DNA of 64,000 nt from Acetobacteraceae bacterium (lineage in GTDB: Bacteria > Pseudomonadota > Alphaproteobacteria > Acetobacterales > Acetobacteraceae): positions 37,426 through 101,425 of the forward strand of contig DNXO01000001.1 of assembly GCA_003506895.1 (NCBI GenBank), read 5' to 3'. The translations under genes were made by a program, and so were the position numbers. The notes under the pieces are model-generated. The model did not search any database. It was not told the DNA's origin and worked only from the letters and a program-made list of their open reading frames with translations. This document shows positions 25,936-35,301 of this stretch, one piece after another (position 1 is the stretch's first letter; every line of letters begins with the position of its first letter).

Positions 25936-26088
25936 CTACGGCGCGTGCTTTTCGGCGCTGTTCGTGAGTGCATGGCCACCGGCGGAAATATCCTGGCCGA
26001 CGCCCGCGGTGGTTTGGCAGGCACCCAGGATCGGCGCCAAGCCGCTGAGCGCGAGAAGCATCAACGCAAGCGATAAGTGTCTTCGCAT
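25936..26088 (-). CDS. Entericidin A/B family lipoprotein, copy 1
   Basis: 50 aa from the ATG at 26088 (the frame from 26187 has no matching leader). MRRH, a hydrophobic stretch and a lipobox LGAC with the lipidated Cys at 24, then QTTAGVGQDISAGGHALTNSAEKHAP. This is the entericidin pattern: small membrane lipoproteins of the EcnA/EcnB antidote/toxin pair, whose expression is linked to stationary phase and osmotic stress. A close paralogue lies at 27239. Confidence 0.85.
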   Translation of the reverse strand: MRRHLSLALMLLALSGLAPILGACQTTAGVGQDISAGGHALTNSAEKHAP

Positions 26089-26312
26089 ATGAAGAAAATC
26101 CTCCAATTCGGACGGGATCGGAAATGCCGCTTGAAGAAAGCTTTGCAGCCAACGCCGATCGATTGATCTGATATCGCGACGGGTCATCGGAATTAACAGG
26201 GGCTGGACCCACCCAAAGCGGCAGAACGGATGACGATGCCGGAAACGTGATCGTTTCGCTGATCAAACCGCACAACCGTGGCGCTCCTCGACGAAAGCCG
26301 TTACCAAGCGCC

Positions 26313-27119
26313 ATGCGCTGGTTCACCATCCTGCCGCTTCTGCTCCTCTCCGCCTGCCTGGGAAGCCCGATGCCTGACGCCCATGTTCCGCCGTTCGCCA
26401 AGGTTCCGTACCAACCCATCTCGCGAGAAGCTGTCGTGGCCATCGCACTGCGCGAGTGGCGGCTGTTCGGCCAGAACATCGCTGACCCGATGGCCGATGC
26501 GACAAGGACGATCAAACCCGAACGCGAGCCCGGCCTATGGCAGCGCGTCGGCGAATACTGGTGGCTGGGCCTGAATGCCAACGCGCCAGAGATCGCCTGG
26601 ACCGGTAAACACGATGGTCACGGCAAGATCTTTTCGCCGGATATCGACGGCGATTACGCTTGGTCGGCCGCCTTTATTTCCTATGTGATGCGCATCGCCG
26701 GCGCAGGCGCGCGCTTTCCTTACTCGGCTGACCACGCCGACTACATCAACGCTGGCAGGCTTGTGTCGATGGGTGAAACCGCGGCATGGATCGTCGCGGC
26801 GCAACGGGTGCAAGATTATGCCCCGCAACTGGGGGATCTCATCTGCTTCGGACGGGGCAGAGCCAGGGGCCTGCGATACGAAGACCTGCCTACGCCAAGC
26901 CTGTTTCCCTCGCACTGCGATATCGTCGTCGATACCTCCGTCGCGGGGCAGATTTCAGTGATCGGCGGCAACGTGGAAGATTCCGTGACGCTGAACTATG
27001 TGCCAGTCACCCAAGATGGGCGATTGGCCACGCCAGACGGCGTCGTGGTGGACACACGGTTTCCATGGATGGCCGTCTTGCGGCTGATCATCGACGACCC
27101 CGCGAAGGCGACATCCTAG
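26313..27119 (+). CDS. DUF2272 domain lipoprotein
   Basis: 268 aa from ATG 26313. Signal with lipobox LLSACLGS (Cys 15), then a DUF2272-type globular domain with GLWQRVGEYWWLGLNA and AWSAAFISYVMRIAG, both typical of the family (NlpC-like cysteine-peptidase-related fold). It probably sits in the outer or inner membrane as a lipoprotein; substrate or role unknown. It is bracketed by two entericidin genes on the opposite strand, which may point to a shared cell-envelope setting. Confidence 0.8.
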   Translation: MRWFTILPLLLLSACLGSPMPDAHVPPFAKVPYQPISREAVVAIALREWRLFGQNIADPMADATRTIKPEREPGLWQRVGEYWWLGLNANAPEIAWTGKHDGHGKIFSPDIDGDYAWSAAFISYVMRIAGAGARFPYSADHADYINAGRLVSMGETAAWIVAAQRVQDYAPQLGDLICFGRGRARGLRYEDLPTPSLFPSHCDIVVDTSVAGQISVIGGNVEDSVTLNYVPVTQDGRLATPDGVVVDTRFPWMAVLRLIIDDPAKATS

Positions 27120-27238
27120 GCGTCCGGTTCCGGCATCATCGTCACCCGTGCAACGAGTGCACACCCTGCCGGGGTTGCTACAATCGCCCAATCAGCAGTG
27201 TGCCAAGCGGCTCGGCAATACACGGGAGGCCACGAATT

Positions 27239-27391
27239 TTACGGCGCGTGCTTTTCCGCGGTCTTTGTTATCGCGTGGCCGGCGGAGGAAAGATCCTCAC
27301 CGAGGCCAGCGGCGGTATTACAGGCGCTCAGCAAGGGCGCGATGCCGATAAGAACAAGCAGGGCCACCACCAGTGAGATATGTTTGCGCAC
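27239..27391 (-). CDS. Entericidin A/B family lipoprotein, copy 2
   Basis: 50 aa from a GTG at 27391 with AAGGAC upstream. Lipobox LLSAC with Cys 24, then NTAAGLGEDLSSAGHAITKTAEKHAP. About two thirds identical to copy 1 (25936) over its length including the EKHAP end, and the 3-prime DNA ends also match (GGCGCGTGCTTTTC). So the two are a recent-looking duplication. In E. coli the pair has a toxin and an antidote; which one is which cannot be told here. Confidence 0.82.
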   Translation of the reverse strand: MRKHISLVVALLVLIGIAPLLSACNTAAGLGEDLSSAGHAITKTAEKHAP

Positions 27392-27550
27392 GTTCGAACG
27401 TCCTTGATTGCAATCCCGGCACGGGAAACAGCCTCTGTTTTGGCCATGGGATTTCTGCCCCGTGGACCAATTATTTATCGCGCATTTCCCGGTCGATTTA
27501 CAAGGACAACGGACTCTGGCGCTCAATAGCGGTGCCGGACGGTGCATCTC

Positions 27551-28729
27551 TTATCGGCTGAGTTCCCGCGTCATCTCATCGATGCCATTCACGGTCAGCG
27601 GAAACATCCGGCCTTCCATCAGGTCGTTCACCATGGTGATCGACCGCACATGCGCCCAGCTTTGCCGCGGCGTCGGATTAAGCCATGCCGACCGCCGGTA
27701 GTGGGACGACAGCCGCTCCAGCCATACAGTTCCCGGTTCGTCGTTGTAATGCTCAACCGACCCGCCCTGCATGGTGATTTCGTATGGGCTCATGGCCGCG
27801 TCGCCCACGATGATCAGCTTGTAGTCCGGGCCATAGGTCCGTAGCACCTGCCAGGTCGGGATCGTTTCCTCGAACCGGCGGCGGTTGTTCTTCCAGACCT
27901 TCTCGTAAGGAAAGTTGTGAAAGTAGTAGTATTCGAGGTGTTTGAATTCAGTCCGAGCGGCGGAGAACAGTTCTTCGGTCAGTTTGACGTGGTCGTCCAT
28001 CGAACCGCCGACATCCAGGAACAGCAACACCTTCACCGTGTTATGCCGCTCTGGAACCATCTTCAGATCCAACGTCCCGGCGTTGTTCGCGGTCGATCGG
28101 ATCGTATCCGCGATATCGAGCTCCGTCGCCGCACCTTGTCTGGCGAACCGGCGCAACCGCCGCAGCGCCATCTTCATGCCGCGCGTCCCCAGTTCCACGG
28201 TGTCATCCAGGTCGCGGTATTCCCGCTTGTCCCAGACCTTCACCGCCCGGCGGTGGCGGGATTCCTCCTGCCCGATCCGCACGCCCTCGGGATTGTAGCC
28301 ATAGGCCCCGAATGGCGAGGTGCCGGCGGTGCCGATCCATTTCGACCCGCCCTGGTGCCGGCCCTTCTGCTCCTCCAGCAACTCCTTCAGCCGGTTCATG
28401 ATGGCATCGAAGCCGCCCAGCGCCTTGATCTTCTCCATTTCCTCCGGCGAGAGCATTTTCTCTGCCAGCTTGCGCAGCCATTCTTCCGGCAGGTCTTCGA
28501 CCTTCACGCCCTCGGGCGGTTCAAGCCCCTTGAAGCAATGGGCGAACACCCGGTCGAACTTGTCCAGATGCCGCTCATCTTTTACCAGCGTGGCGCGCGC
28601 CAGATAGTAGAAATCCTCGATACTGTATTCCGCCACGCCGGCCTTCATCGCCGCCATCAGAGTCAGGTACTCGGTGATGGACGCCGGCAGTCCGGCCGAA
28701 CGCAGGGCAAGAACCAGATGCGAGAACAT
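27551..28729 (-). CDS. CoxE-like von Willebrand A domain protein
   Basis: 392 aa. Helical N-terminal half (MFSHLVLALRSAGL and the following 150 residues) and a vWA domain with MIDAS-like FLDVGGSMDDH near residue 240. CoxE-type proteins work with MoxR AAA ATPases to insert metals or activate enzymes. The partner MoxR gene lies immediately upstream and its stop overlaps this ATG at 28729, so a MoxR-CoxE chaperone pair is likely. The MIDAS reads DxGGS rather than DxSxS, which this group commonly has. The client enzyme is unknown; Mo-enzymes occur elsewhere in the window. Confidence 0.87.
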   Translation of the reverse strand: MFSHLVLALRSAGLPASITEYLTLMAAMKAGVAEYSIEDFYYLARATLVKDERHLDKFDRVFAHCFKGLEPPEGVKVEDLPEEWLRKLAEKMLSPEEMEKIKALGGFDAIMNRLKELLEEQKGRHQGGSKWIGTAGTSPFGAYGYNPEGVRIGQEESRHRRAVKVWDKREYRDLDDTVELGTRGMKMALRRLRRFARQGAATELDIADTIRSTANNAGTLDLKMVPERHNTVKVLLFLDVGGSMDDHVKLTEELFSAARTEFKHLEYYYFHNFPYEKVWKNNRRRFEETIPTWQVLRTYGPDYKLIIVGDAAMSPYEITMQGGSVEHYNDEPGTVWLERLSSHYRRSAWLNPTPRQSWAHVRSITMVNDLMEGRMFPLTVNGIDEMTRELSR

Positions 28730-29574
28730 CAGCCCCCCCGGCGTGCCAGGAACGCCAGACGCTCGAACAGATGCACGTCCTGTTCGTTCTTCAACAGCGC
28801 ACCGTACAGCGGCGGGATGACAAGCTGCTTTTCGTTGGTGCGCAGTGCCTCGACCGGCAGGTCTTCGACCATCAGCAGCTTCAACCAGTCCAGCAGCTCG
28901 GAGGTCGCCGGCTTCTTCTTCAGCCCTGGCACGTCGCGCACCTGGAAGAACACGTTCAGCGCCTCGCGGGCCAGATCCTTGCGGATATCCGGGTAATGCG
29001 CCTGCACGATCCGCTCCATCGTTTCGCGGTCAGGGAAGCGGATGTAGTGGAAGAAGCAACGGCGCAGGAACGCGTCGGGTAATTCCTTTTCGTTGTTCGA
29101 TGTGATGATCACCACCGGCCGGTGCTTCGCGGCGATGGTCTTACGGGTTTCGTAAACGAAGAACTGCATCCGATCGAGTTCCAGCAGCAGATCGTTCGGG
29201 AACTCGATATCGGCTTTGTCCACCTCGTCGATCAGCACCACGACCTGCTCGTCAGCCTCGAACGCGTCCCACAATTTGCCGCGCACGATGTAGTTGGCGA
29301 TGTCATGCACCCTGGGATCGCCGAGCTGGCCGTCGCGCAGGCGGGATACAGCGTCGTATTCATACAGGCCCTGCTGCGCCTTGGTGGTCGATTTCACATG
29401 CCATTCGATCAGCGGCAGGCCCAGCGCGGCGGCTACCTCGTGGGCCAGCACCGTCTTGCCGGTTCCAGGCTCACCCTTCACCAAGAGGGGGCGTTGCAGC
29501 GTGACGGCGGCGTTCACCGCCACTTCCAGATCGCGTGAGGCGATATACTTCTCGGTACTCTTGAAACCAGCCAC
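28729..29574 (-). CDS. MoxR-type AAA+ ATPase
   Basis: 281 aa from a GTG at 29574 with AAGGGAG 6 nt upstream; a TTG at 29631 would add 19 unconserved residues. Walker A GEPGTGKT at 34-41, Walker B VVVLIDEVDKA near 112-122, sensor region ITSNNEKELPDAFLRRC. MoxR proteins are metal-chaperone ATPases that work with vWA partners; the CoxE-like gene follows and overlaps by 1 nt. The upstream LivF gene ends 66 nt before, so it may be read from the same transcript. Confidence 0.88.
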   Translation of the reverse strand: MAGFKSTEKYIASRDLEVAVNAAVTLQRPLLVKGEPGTGKTVLAHEVAAALGLPLIEWHVKSTTKAQQGLYEYDAVSRLRDGQLGDPRVHDIANYIVRGKLWDAFEADEQVVVLIDEVDKADIEFPNDLLLELDRMQFFVYETRKTIAAKHRPVVIITSNNEKELPDAFLRRCFFHYIRFPDRETMERIVQAHYPDIRKDLAREALNVFFQVRDVPGLKKKPATSELLDWLKLLMVEDLPVEALRTNEKQLVIPPLYGALLKNEQDVHLFERLAFLARRGG

Positions 29575-29640
29575 AAGCGGCTCCCTTGGGTGTGTGATCT
29601 CCAGTTTCGGGGGAACCGGCCTGGACCGCAAGGCTTACCG

Positions 29641-30339
29641 TCAGACCTCCAGCCACTCCTGCCGGACCTGTACGTTGGCGGCCAGATCATCGGGCGTTCC
29701 CTCGAACACGATTTGCCCGTGTCCCATCACATATAACCGCCGGGAAATCTTCAGCGCGATCGTCAGCTTCTGCTCCACCAGCAGGATCGAAACACCCCGG
29801 CTGGCGATTTCCGCCAGCAGCACACCGACCTGTTCAACCAGCAATGGGGCCAACCCCTCGGTCGGTTCGTCGATCAAAATCAAATCCGGATCGCCCATCA
29901 GTGCTCGGCACATCGTCAGCATCTGCTGCTCGCCACCCGACAGCACGCCAGCGGGATTGTTCTGCCGGGCGGCAAGATTCGGAAACAACCGGAACACGTC
30001 ATCGAATGTCCAACGTCCGAACTTGCCCGCCCGCTTCAACCCGAGTTCCAGGTTCTGCCGCACACTCAAGGTCGGGAATACCTGCCGATCCTCCGGCACG
30101 TATCCGATGCCCGCCCTGGCAACCAAATCGCTGCGAAGGCCGGCCAGTTCGCGGCCACGGAAGCTAATGCTGCCCCGCGGCGGCACCAACCCCATGATCG
30201 CCTTGCACGTCGTGGACCGACCGACCCCATTGCGGCCCAACAACGAGACGATCTCACCCTCCTTCACGTCCAGATTGATACCGTGCAGAATATGGCTTTG
30301 CCCGTAATAAGCATGCAGATCGCGGACCTGAAGCATCAT
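29641..30339 (-). CDS. livF: ABC transporter ATP-binding protein, LivF type
   Basis: 232 aa. Has the LivF order: VRDLHAYYGQSHILHGINL, Walker A, ABC signature LSGGEQQML, Walker B LILIDEPTEGLAP. The Walker A reads GRNGVGRST: the usual Lys is Arg at residue 41. Some LivF-like proteins carry Arg there, but ATPase activity should be tested. Drives import of branched-chain amino acids or related compounds with LivG-M-H and the binding protein. It is the last gene of a five-gene operon with 4-nt overlaps. Confidence 0.9.
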   Translation of the reverse strand: MMLQVRDLHAYYGQSHILHGINLDVKEGEIVSLLGRNGVGRSTTCKAIMGLVPPRGSISFRGRELAGLRSDLVARAGIGYVPEDRQVFPTLSVRQNLELGLKRAGKFGRWTFDDVFRLFPNLAARQNNPAGVLSGGEQQMLTMCRALMGDPDLILIDEPTEGLAPLLVEQVGVLLAEIASRGVSILLVEQKLTIALKISRRLYVMGHGQIVFEGTPDDLAANVQVRQEWLEV

Positions 30340-31082
30340 TCCTCCAGCGCCCCTAGATACGCTTCCTGCACCGCTCGGTTTGCCCGCACCGTTGCCGGCG
30401 GCCCCGAGGCGATCACCTGCCCATAGACCAGCACGGTGATCGTATCCGCCAGATCGAACACAACCTTCATGTCGTGTTCCACCATCAGCAGCGTCTTCCC
30501 CTGGGTCACCCGCCGGATCAGCGCCATGGCATAATCCGTTTCGGTGTTGCTCATGCCCGCGGTTGGTTCGTCCAGCAGAATGACCGAGGCCCCACCGGCG
30601 ATCGTCATTCCGATCTCCAGCGCGCGCTGCTCCGCGTAGGACAGCAACCCGGCCATGATATCCCGCCGCGTCGCCAGGTTGAGGTCCTCCAACAACCGCT
30701 CCGCCGCCTCATTCAGCGCCTTCTGCCGCCATAGCGGGGACCAGAACGAATAGCGGTAACCTCGGCTCCACAGCAGCGCGCAGCGCAGGTTTTCGAATAC
30801 CGACAGCCGATGAAAGATCGAGGTGATCTGGAAACTGCGGGACAACCCCAGCCGATTGATCTTGTGCGGCTGGAGGGTATCGATCCGCTGGCCATTGAGC
30901 AGGATTTCGCCCGAACTGATCGGAAACCGGCCGCTGATCAGGTTGAAGCAGGTGGTCTTGCCGGCACCGTTCGGACCGATGATGCAATGCCGCTCGCTCG
31001 GGGCGATATCCAGGGTGACACCGCGGATAATCTCGGTCGCGCCAAAATTCTTCCGCACATCGCGAAGTGAAAGCGCGGTCAC
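30336..31082 (-). CDS. livG: ABC transporter ATP-binding protein, LivG type
   Basis: 248 aa. Walker A GPNGAGKTT near residue 38, a LivG-specific insert SRSFQITSIFHRLSVFENL, signature-like LLSYAEQRALEIG, Walker B VILLDEPTAGMSNTE. Acts with LivF as the ATPase pair of a type I importer. 4-nt overlaps with livM upstream and livF downstream. Confidence 0.92.
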   Translation of the reverse strand: MTALSLRDVRKNFGATEIIRGVTLDIAPSERHCIIGPNGAGKTTCFNLISGRFPISSGEILLNGQRIDTLQPHKINRLGLSRSFQITSIFHRLSVFENLRCALLWSRGYRYSFWSPLWRQKALNEAAERLLEDLNLATRRDIMAGLLSYAEQRALEIGMTIAGGASVILLDEPTAGMSNTETDYAMALIRRVTQGKTLLMVEHDMKVVFDLADTITVLVYGQVIASGPPATVRANRAVQEAYLGALEE

Positions 31083-32332
31083 CGGCGAACCTCCGCGCTA
31101 AGATTTTCCCAGACGCGATGGAAGCCGGCCGCCGCGAACCGCAGCCACACGGCCCCCCACACCAGTGACGCCGCCGAAATGACCCACGGCATCGTCGCAT
31201 GCACGTCGATCGCGTTGCCGAACAAAACCAGTTTCTTGCCCTGCGCGGCACCGATGGTCAGGAACGACATCAGTTCCACCAACCCGACGAAGCCCAGCAG
31301 CAGCGCCAGTGCCGGCAACACCAAACGGAGATAGGGCAACGTCAGCCGTCCCAGCCGTCCCGCCCGCTTGATCGGACCATGCGCCTGGATGATCCCCGCC
31401 AGACCCGAGGGCGCGAAGATCACCATCGCGATGAACATCACGCCCACATAGACCAGCCAGGAGTTCGACAGCAGGCTCACGCCGCTTTGCAGCAGGGTGA
31501 TCAGGATGGCGCCCAGGATCGGACCGCCAAACACCGTCGTGCCACCGATATAGGCCATCAGCAGTGCATTCGCCGACAGCGGCGCGGCGAGCGCATCGAA
31601 CGTCACGATCTCATAGGTGATCGCATACAGCCCGCCGCCGATCCCGGCGAAAAACCCGGACAGCGCGAACTGAATAAACCGCACCATGCGCGGGTCGTAG
31701 CCGATGAACTGCGCCCGCTCGTAATTGTCCCGCGTGGCGTTCGCCATGCGCCCCAGCGGCGTCAGCGTCAGGTAATACATCAGCGCGACGGCGATCAGCG
31801 TCCAGGCCACGATCAGGTAATAAACCTGAATGCCGGACGAATACGTCAGCCCAAACAGGCTGTTGTCGATCATCCGGTCGGTGGTGACGCCGCCCTCGCC
31901 GCCAAAGAAATGATGGAACATCAGCGCGGCGGTCGCCATCAGCTCGCCGATCCCAAGCGTGATCATCGCAAACGCGGTCGCACGCTGCTTCGTCGCCATC
32001 GCCCCGAACAGAATCGCCAGACCCAGGCCGGAGAGACCGGCCAGCAGCGGCATGACCTCCATTGGCAGTGGCAGTTCATCCTTGCCGGCGGCATTCAGGA
32101 AATGAACCATCGCATAGCCGCCGATGCCAAAAAATGTCGCGTGGCACAGCGAGAACAGCCCGGCCTGTCCCAGCAACATGTTATAGGACAGCGCCAGGAT
32201 AATCATCATGCCCGCCTGACTGAGCATGGAGATCAGGAATCCGGCGTGACGGTGATGTCCCCAGTCGTAGAAGCCCCAGGGCAGCGCGATCGCGACCGCG
32301 ACCAGGACCAGAATAAGCCATCGGGACCTCAT
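31079..32332 (-). CDS. livM: ABC transporter permease, LivM type
   Basis: 417 aa, longer than usual LivM (about 320-360). About ten hydrophobic helices; the LivM family core LLGQAGLFSLCHATFFGIGGY and the later LTPLGRMANATRDN and GYDPRMVRFIQFALSGFFAGIGG segments are clear. The extra C-terminal 80 residues include two more hydrophobic segments. It forms the translocation pore with LivH. 4-nt overlaps with both neighbours. Confidence 0.92.
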   Translation of the reverse strand: MRSRWLILVLVAVAIALPWGFYDWGHHRHAGFLISMLSQAGMMIILALSYNMLLGQAGLFSLCHATFFGIGGYAMVHFLNAAGKDELPLPMEVMPLLAGLSGLGLAILFGAMATKQRATAFAMITLGIGELMATAALMFHHFFGGEGGVTTDRMIDNSLFGLTYSSGIQVYYLIVAWTLIAVALMYYLTLTPLGRMANATRDNYERAQFIGYDPRMVRFIQFALSGFFAGIGGGLYAITYEIVTFDALAAPLSANALLMAYIGGTTVFGGPILGAILITLLQSGVSLLSNSWLVYVGVMFIAMVIFAPSGLAGIIQAHGPIKRAGRLGRLTLPYLRLVLPALALLLGFVGLVELMSFLTIGAAQGKKLVLFGNAIDVHATMPWVISAASLVWGAVWLRFAAAGFHRVWENLSAEVRR

Positions 32333-33276
32333 GTATCGCGCGTCCCCATCAAGCCCCTGGGCCGGAAGAACAGGATCGTCACCATCATCACGAACGGCAG
32401 CAACGCGCCGATACGGGCGACCGGCACCGTCAGCACCTCGGTCAGCAGCGTGTCACCGGAAATCGCCAGACCCAGCGGCCGCAGCACGTCCGCCACCGAG
32501 TAATCGATCACCACCGCGAAGGTCTGGATCATGCCCATCACGATCGAAGCGACAAAGCACCCGGCCAGCGACCCCAGACCACCGAACACCACCACCACGA
32601 ACACGATCGGCCCCATCGAGTCCGCCATGCCCGGCTCCGTCGTCTGGTAATTGCCGCCGATGACTCCGGCCAACCCGGCCAGGAGACACCCGCCAGCGAA
32701 CACGGTCGTGAACACTCGCGGCACGTTATGCCCCAGCGCGCTGACCATGTGCGGATGGGTCAGCGCCGCCTGGATGATCAGTCCCACACGGGTCTTTTTC
32801 AGCAGCAGCCATGTGCTGAGCAGCATCGCCGCCGAGATCAGCAACATGAACCCCCGGTATGCCGGGAAGTTCGAACCGTACAGAACGAATAACGGAAAAT
32901 CCAATGACGGAGGCACCCGATATGGCATCGGCAGCATGCCCCACGTCATCTGCACCACACGCTGGATGATGAACACCAGACCGAACGTGAACAGCAGTTC
33001 GGCGATGTGCCCATTCTGATGGGCGCGCCGCAGCCCCCAGATTTCGATCGCCGCGCCGATCAACCCGCACAAGATCGGCGCGATGATCAGCGCGGGAAAG
33101 AACCCCACGAACTGGCTAATGGTGAACGCCAGATAGGCGCCCAGCATATAGATGCTGGCGTGCGCGAAATTCAGCACGCCCATCATGCTGAAGATCAGGG
33201 TCAGTCCACTCGCCAGCATGAACAGCAGCATGCCATAGACAAGCCCGTTCAGCACCGAGATCAGAAGGGTTTCCAT
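32329..33276 (-). CDS. livH: ABC transporter permease, LivH type
   Basis: 315 aa, eight or so hydrophobic helices. LNGLVYGMLLFMLASGLTLIF start and the GVLNFAHASIYMLGAY segment are diagnostic for LivH; VVFGGLGSLAGCFVASIVMG is the other conserved loop. 21 nt after the substrate-binding protein gene and overlapping livM by 4 nt. Confidence 0.93.
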   Translation of the reverse strand: METLLISVLNGLVYGMLLFMLASGLTLIFSMMGVLNFAHASIYMLGAYLAFTISQFVGFFPALIIAPILCGLIGAAIEIWGLRRAHQNGHIAELLFTFGLVFIIQRVVQMTWGMLPMPYRVPPSLDFPLFVLYGSNFPAYRGFMLLISAAMLLSTWLLLKKTRVGLIIQAALTHPHMVSALGHNVPRVFTTVFAGGCLLAGLAGVIGGNYQTTEPGMADSMGPIVFVVVVFGGLGSLAGCFVASIVMGMIQTFAVVIDYSVADVLRPLGLAISGDTLLTEVLTVPVARIGALLPFVMMVTILFFRPRGLMGTRDT

Positions 33277-33297
33277 GACGGAAACGAACCCGTTTGA

Positions 33298-34548
33298 TTA
33301 CGACTTCGGACGCTTCATCTTGCAGGTGGTGGGAAGCGTCAGATCCTCGGACGAGGCGATGAAGTCGGTCTTCCAGCCAAGGCCGGTCTTTTCCGAATCG
33401 TATTTCACGTCCTTGGTGAAATGCGCCGCATAATACGGCATCGAAATCTGATGATCTTCCTTGCGCATCTGCACCGGGAACCCAACCATGTCGGTTGCCT
33501 TCATGTCCTCCAGCGCCAGCGCGACCTTCATCGGGTCGGTTGAGCCGGCTTTATCGATCGCCTTCGCCAGCATCTGGAACATCGTCAGGAACGGCACCTC
33601 GGAAAAGTCCGTGTCGTGGTTGGCGCGCCAGCCATTGTCGAACGCCTCGGCATCGGGTTTGTTCAGTTCCACCGGCACGTTCGGATGGAACTCCGTCACG
33701 CTGGACAGCCTGTTCTCGCCCGCCGAACCGATCGCGGTCGGGCCGCCGATCAGATGCGCCAGATAGGTATCGAACCGCACATTCAGCCCATCATCGACGG
33801 CCGCCTTGATCAGCAGGTTCAGGTCGCGGTTATAGTTGCCGGTGATCACGGACTGCGCGCCAGAAGCCTTGATCTTTGCGACATAGGACGAGAAATCCTG
33901 CACCTTGCCGAACGGCATCAGCTCATCGCCGACGATCTGAATATCGGGGCGCAGCTTCTCCAGCCATTTCTTGGTGTCATGCTGCACCGACTGACCGAAA
34001 AGGTAGTCCTGGTTCAGCAGATAGACCTTCTTAATATCGGCGGGCAGCGCTTTGATCCGAGCGGCGGCGCGCATTTCGACGTTGCCGGTGAACCGGAACT
34101 GCCAGAAGTCGCATTGTTCGTTGGTCAGTTCGGTCGCCAACGCACCACAGTTCAAATACAGGATGCGATTGTCGGGATTGCGCGCGTTGTGCTTCGAAAC
34201 GCCGTCAACCAGCGCGGCCCCGACGTTGGAGCCGGTACATTGCATCACGAACGGAATGTTCTGATCGGTAATGTTCTTCAGCGCGATCAGTGCCTCGGCC
34301 GGTTGCAGCTTGTCGTCGAAAGGAACGACCTCAAACTTCTTGCCCAATGCGCCGCCGTCGGCGTTCACTTTCTGCAGGATGTAGCCGAAGACCTTCAGAA
34401 ACTCGTCACCGCCCGATGCGAACGGGCCCGAGAACGGGTCGATGTAGGCGACCTTGATGGTGTCCTCGGCCGCCGCCGCCGGGCGCGCGGCTATACCCAA
34501 GGAAAATGCAATAACAGTGGCAAACAAGCCTCGAACCAGAAGCATCAT
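33298..34548 (-). CDS. ABC transporter substrate-binding protein (Leu/Ile/Val type, type I periplasmic fold)
   Basis: 416 aa with a signal peptide ending near AARPAAAAE. The mature part starts DTIKVAYIDPFSGPFASGG, as in the Peripla_BP_6 family. Length and sequence lie in the family of branched-chain amino acid, amide, urea or aromatic-acid binders; the ligand cannot be read. First gene of the liv operon; GGGGGGAAAT precedes its tandem ATG codons. The upstream 34549-34656 has no gene and probably holds the promoter. Confidence 0.9.
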   Translation of the reverse strand: MMLLVRGLFATVIAFSLGIAARPAAAAEDTIKVAYIDPFSGPFASGGDEFLKVFGYILQKVNADGGALGKKFEVVPFDDKLQPAEALIALKNITDQNIPFVMQCTGSNVGAALVDGVSKHNARNPDNRILYLNCGALATELTNEQCDFWQFRFTGNVEMRAAARIKALPADIKKVYLLNQDYLFGQSVQHDTKKWLEKLRPDIQIVGDELMPFGKVQDFSSYVAKIKASGAQSVITGNYNRDLNLLIKAAVDDGLNVRFDTYLAHLIGGPTAIGSAGENRLSSVTEFHPNVPVELNKPDAEAFDNGWRANHDTDFSEVPFLTMFQMLAKAIDKAGSTDPMKVALALEDMKATDMVGFPVQMRKEDHQISMPYYAAHFTKDVKYDSEKTGLGWKTDFIASSEDLTLPTTCKMKRPKS

Positions 34549-34656
34549 ATTTCCCCCCGAGCCCGAAATGGGGCCATTTATTTATTTGGGAAACAGTAGG
34601 CACCCCCCGAAGCCCGAGTCAATCGCCGGCCAATGACAATTGCCACCACATAAATG

Positions 34657-34694
34657 AACAAAAAGACCACCGCGAGCGCCTACCCGCGGTGGTC
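34657..34694 (-). terminator. Terminator of the cytochrome c' gene
   Basis: GACCACCGCG (34665-34674) pairs perfectly with CGCGGTGGTC (34685-34694). On the minus strand the stem is followed by TTTTTGTT. It lies 28 nt beyond the cytochrome stop. Confidence 0.85.
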
Positions 34695-34721
34695 GCTTGG
34701 TTGTACGGTCGAATCCGGTTC

Positions 34722-35174
34722 TTACTTCGCGCGAAAGGCTTTGTGGCAGGCGCCGCACGCCTCCCCCAACGCCTTGGTGTCGGCGGCGACGGCGGCGGCG
34801 TCACCGGCCTTGGCATCGGTTGCCAGCTTGGTGGCAGCCTCACCCAACCGCATGGCCGCCTTTTGGAACCCGGCGGAATCCGACCAGATTTCCGGCAGAG
34901 CCTTGGTATCGCCGCCCTGTTCCGAACCCTTCGGGAACATCGTTGGGATCACCGCGGCCCATTTCGCGATCGCCTTCGCGGGCACTTCCAGCGGCTTGAC
35001 ATCGCCTTTTGCCTGCACCACCGAGCGGATGAAGGCGAAGTTCCCGTTGTTCAACGAGAAGGCAGCCTGACGCGCCGCGATCGGGTCCAGGCCCTCCGCT
35101 CTGGCAGCCCCCAGCGGCCCCACGGTCAACGCGGCCAGAACGGCCACGGCACACAACGCTATACGTTTTGTCAT
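34722..35174 (-). CDS. Cytochrome c' / c-556-like protein
   Basis: 150 aa. Signal peptide (MTKRIALCAVAVLAALTVGPLGAARA), four-helix bundle and a C-terminal CGACH heme site (C140, C143, H144), which is where cytochromes c' keep it. Periplasmic; class II c-type cytochromes bind NO or shuttle electrons and can blunt NO stress. Its gene is single and followed by a strong terminator. The FNR-like box at 895 is too far to be linked, so regulation is unknown. Confidence 0.9.
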   Translation of the reverse strand: MTKRIALCAVAVLAALTVGPLGAARAEGLDPIAARQAAFSLNNGNFAFIRSVVQAKGDVKPLEVPAKAIAKWAAVIPTMFPKGSEQGGDTKALPEIWSDSAGFQKAAMRLGEAATKLATDAKAGDAAAVAADTKALGEACGACHKAFRAK

Positions 35175-35301
35175 CCGGTAAAGCCTTCCAAGTCGGTTAC
35201 TGGTTCAAAAACCCAGCAACGATCCGGAATCGCCATGAGGATTCACTAGCAGATTTGCGGGCGAACGCACAGACTGGGCGGGTCTGGAAAGAAGGGTATT
35301 C

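Noticed and set aside
31199..32503. 434-codon frame opposite livM and livH
   Set aside because: His/Gln/Arg-rich shadow of hydrophobic genes; no motif.
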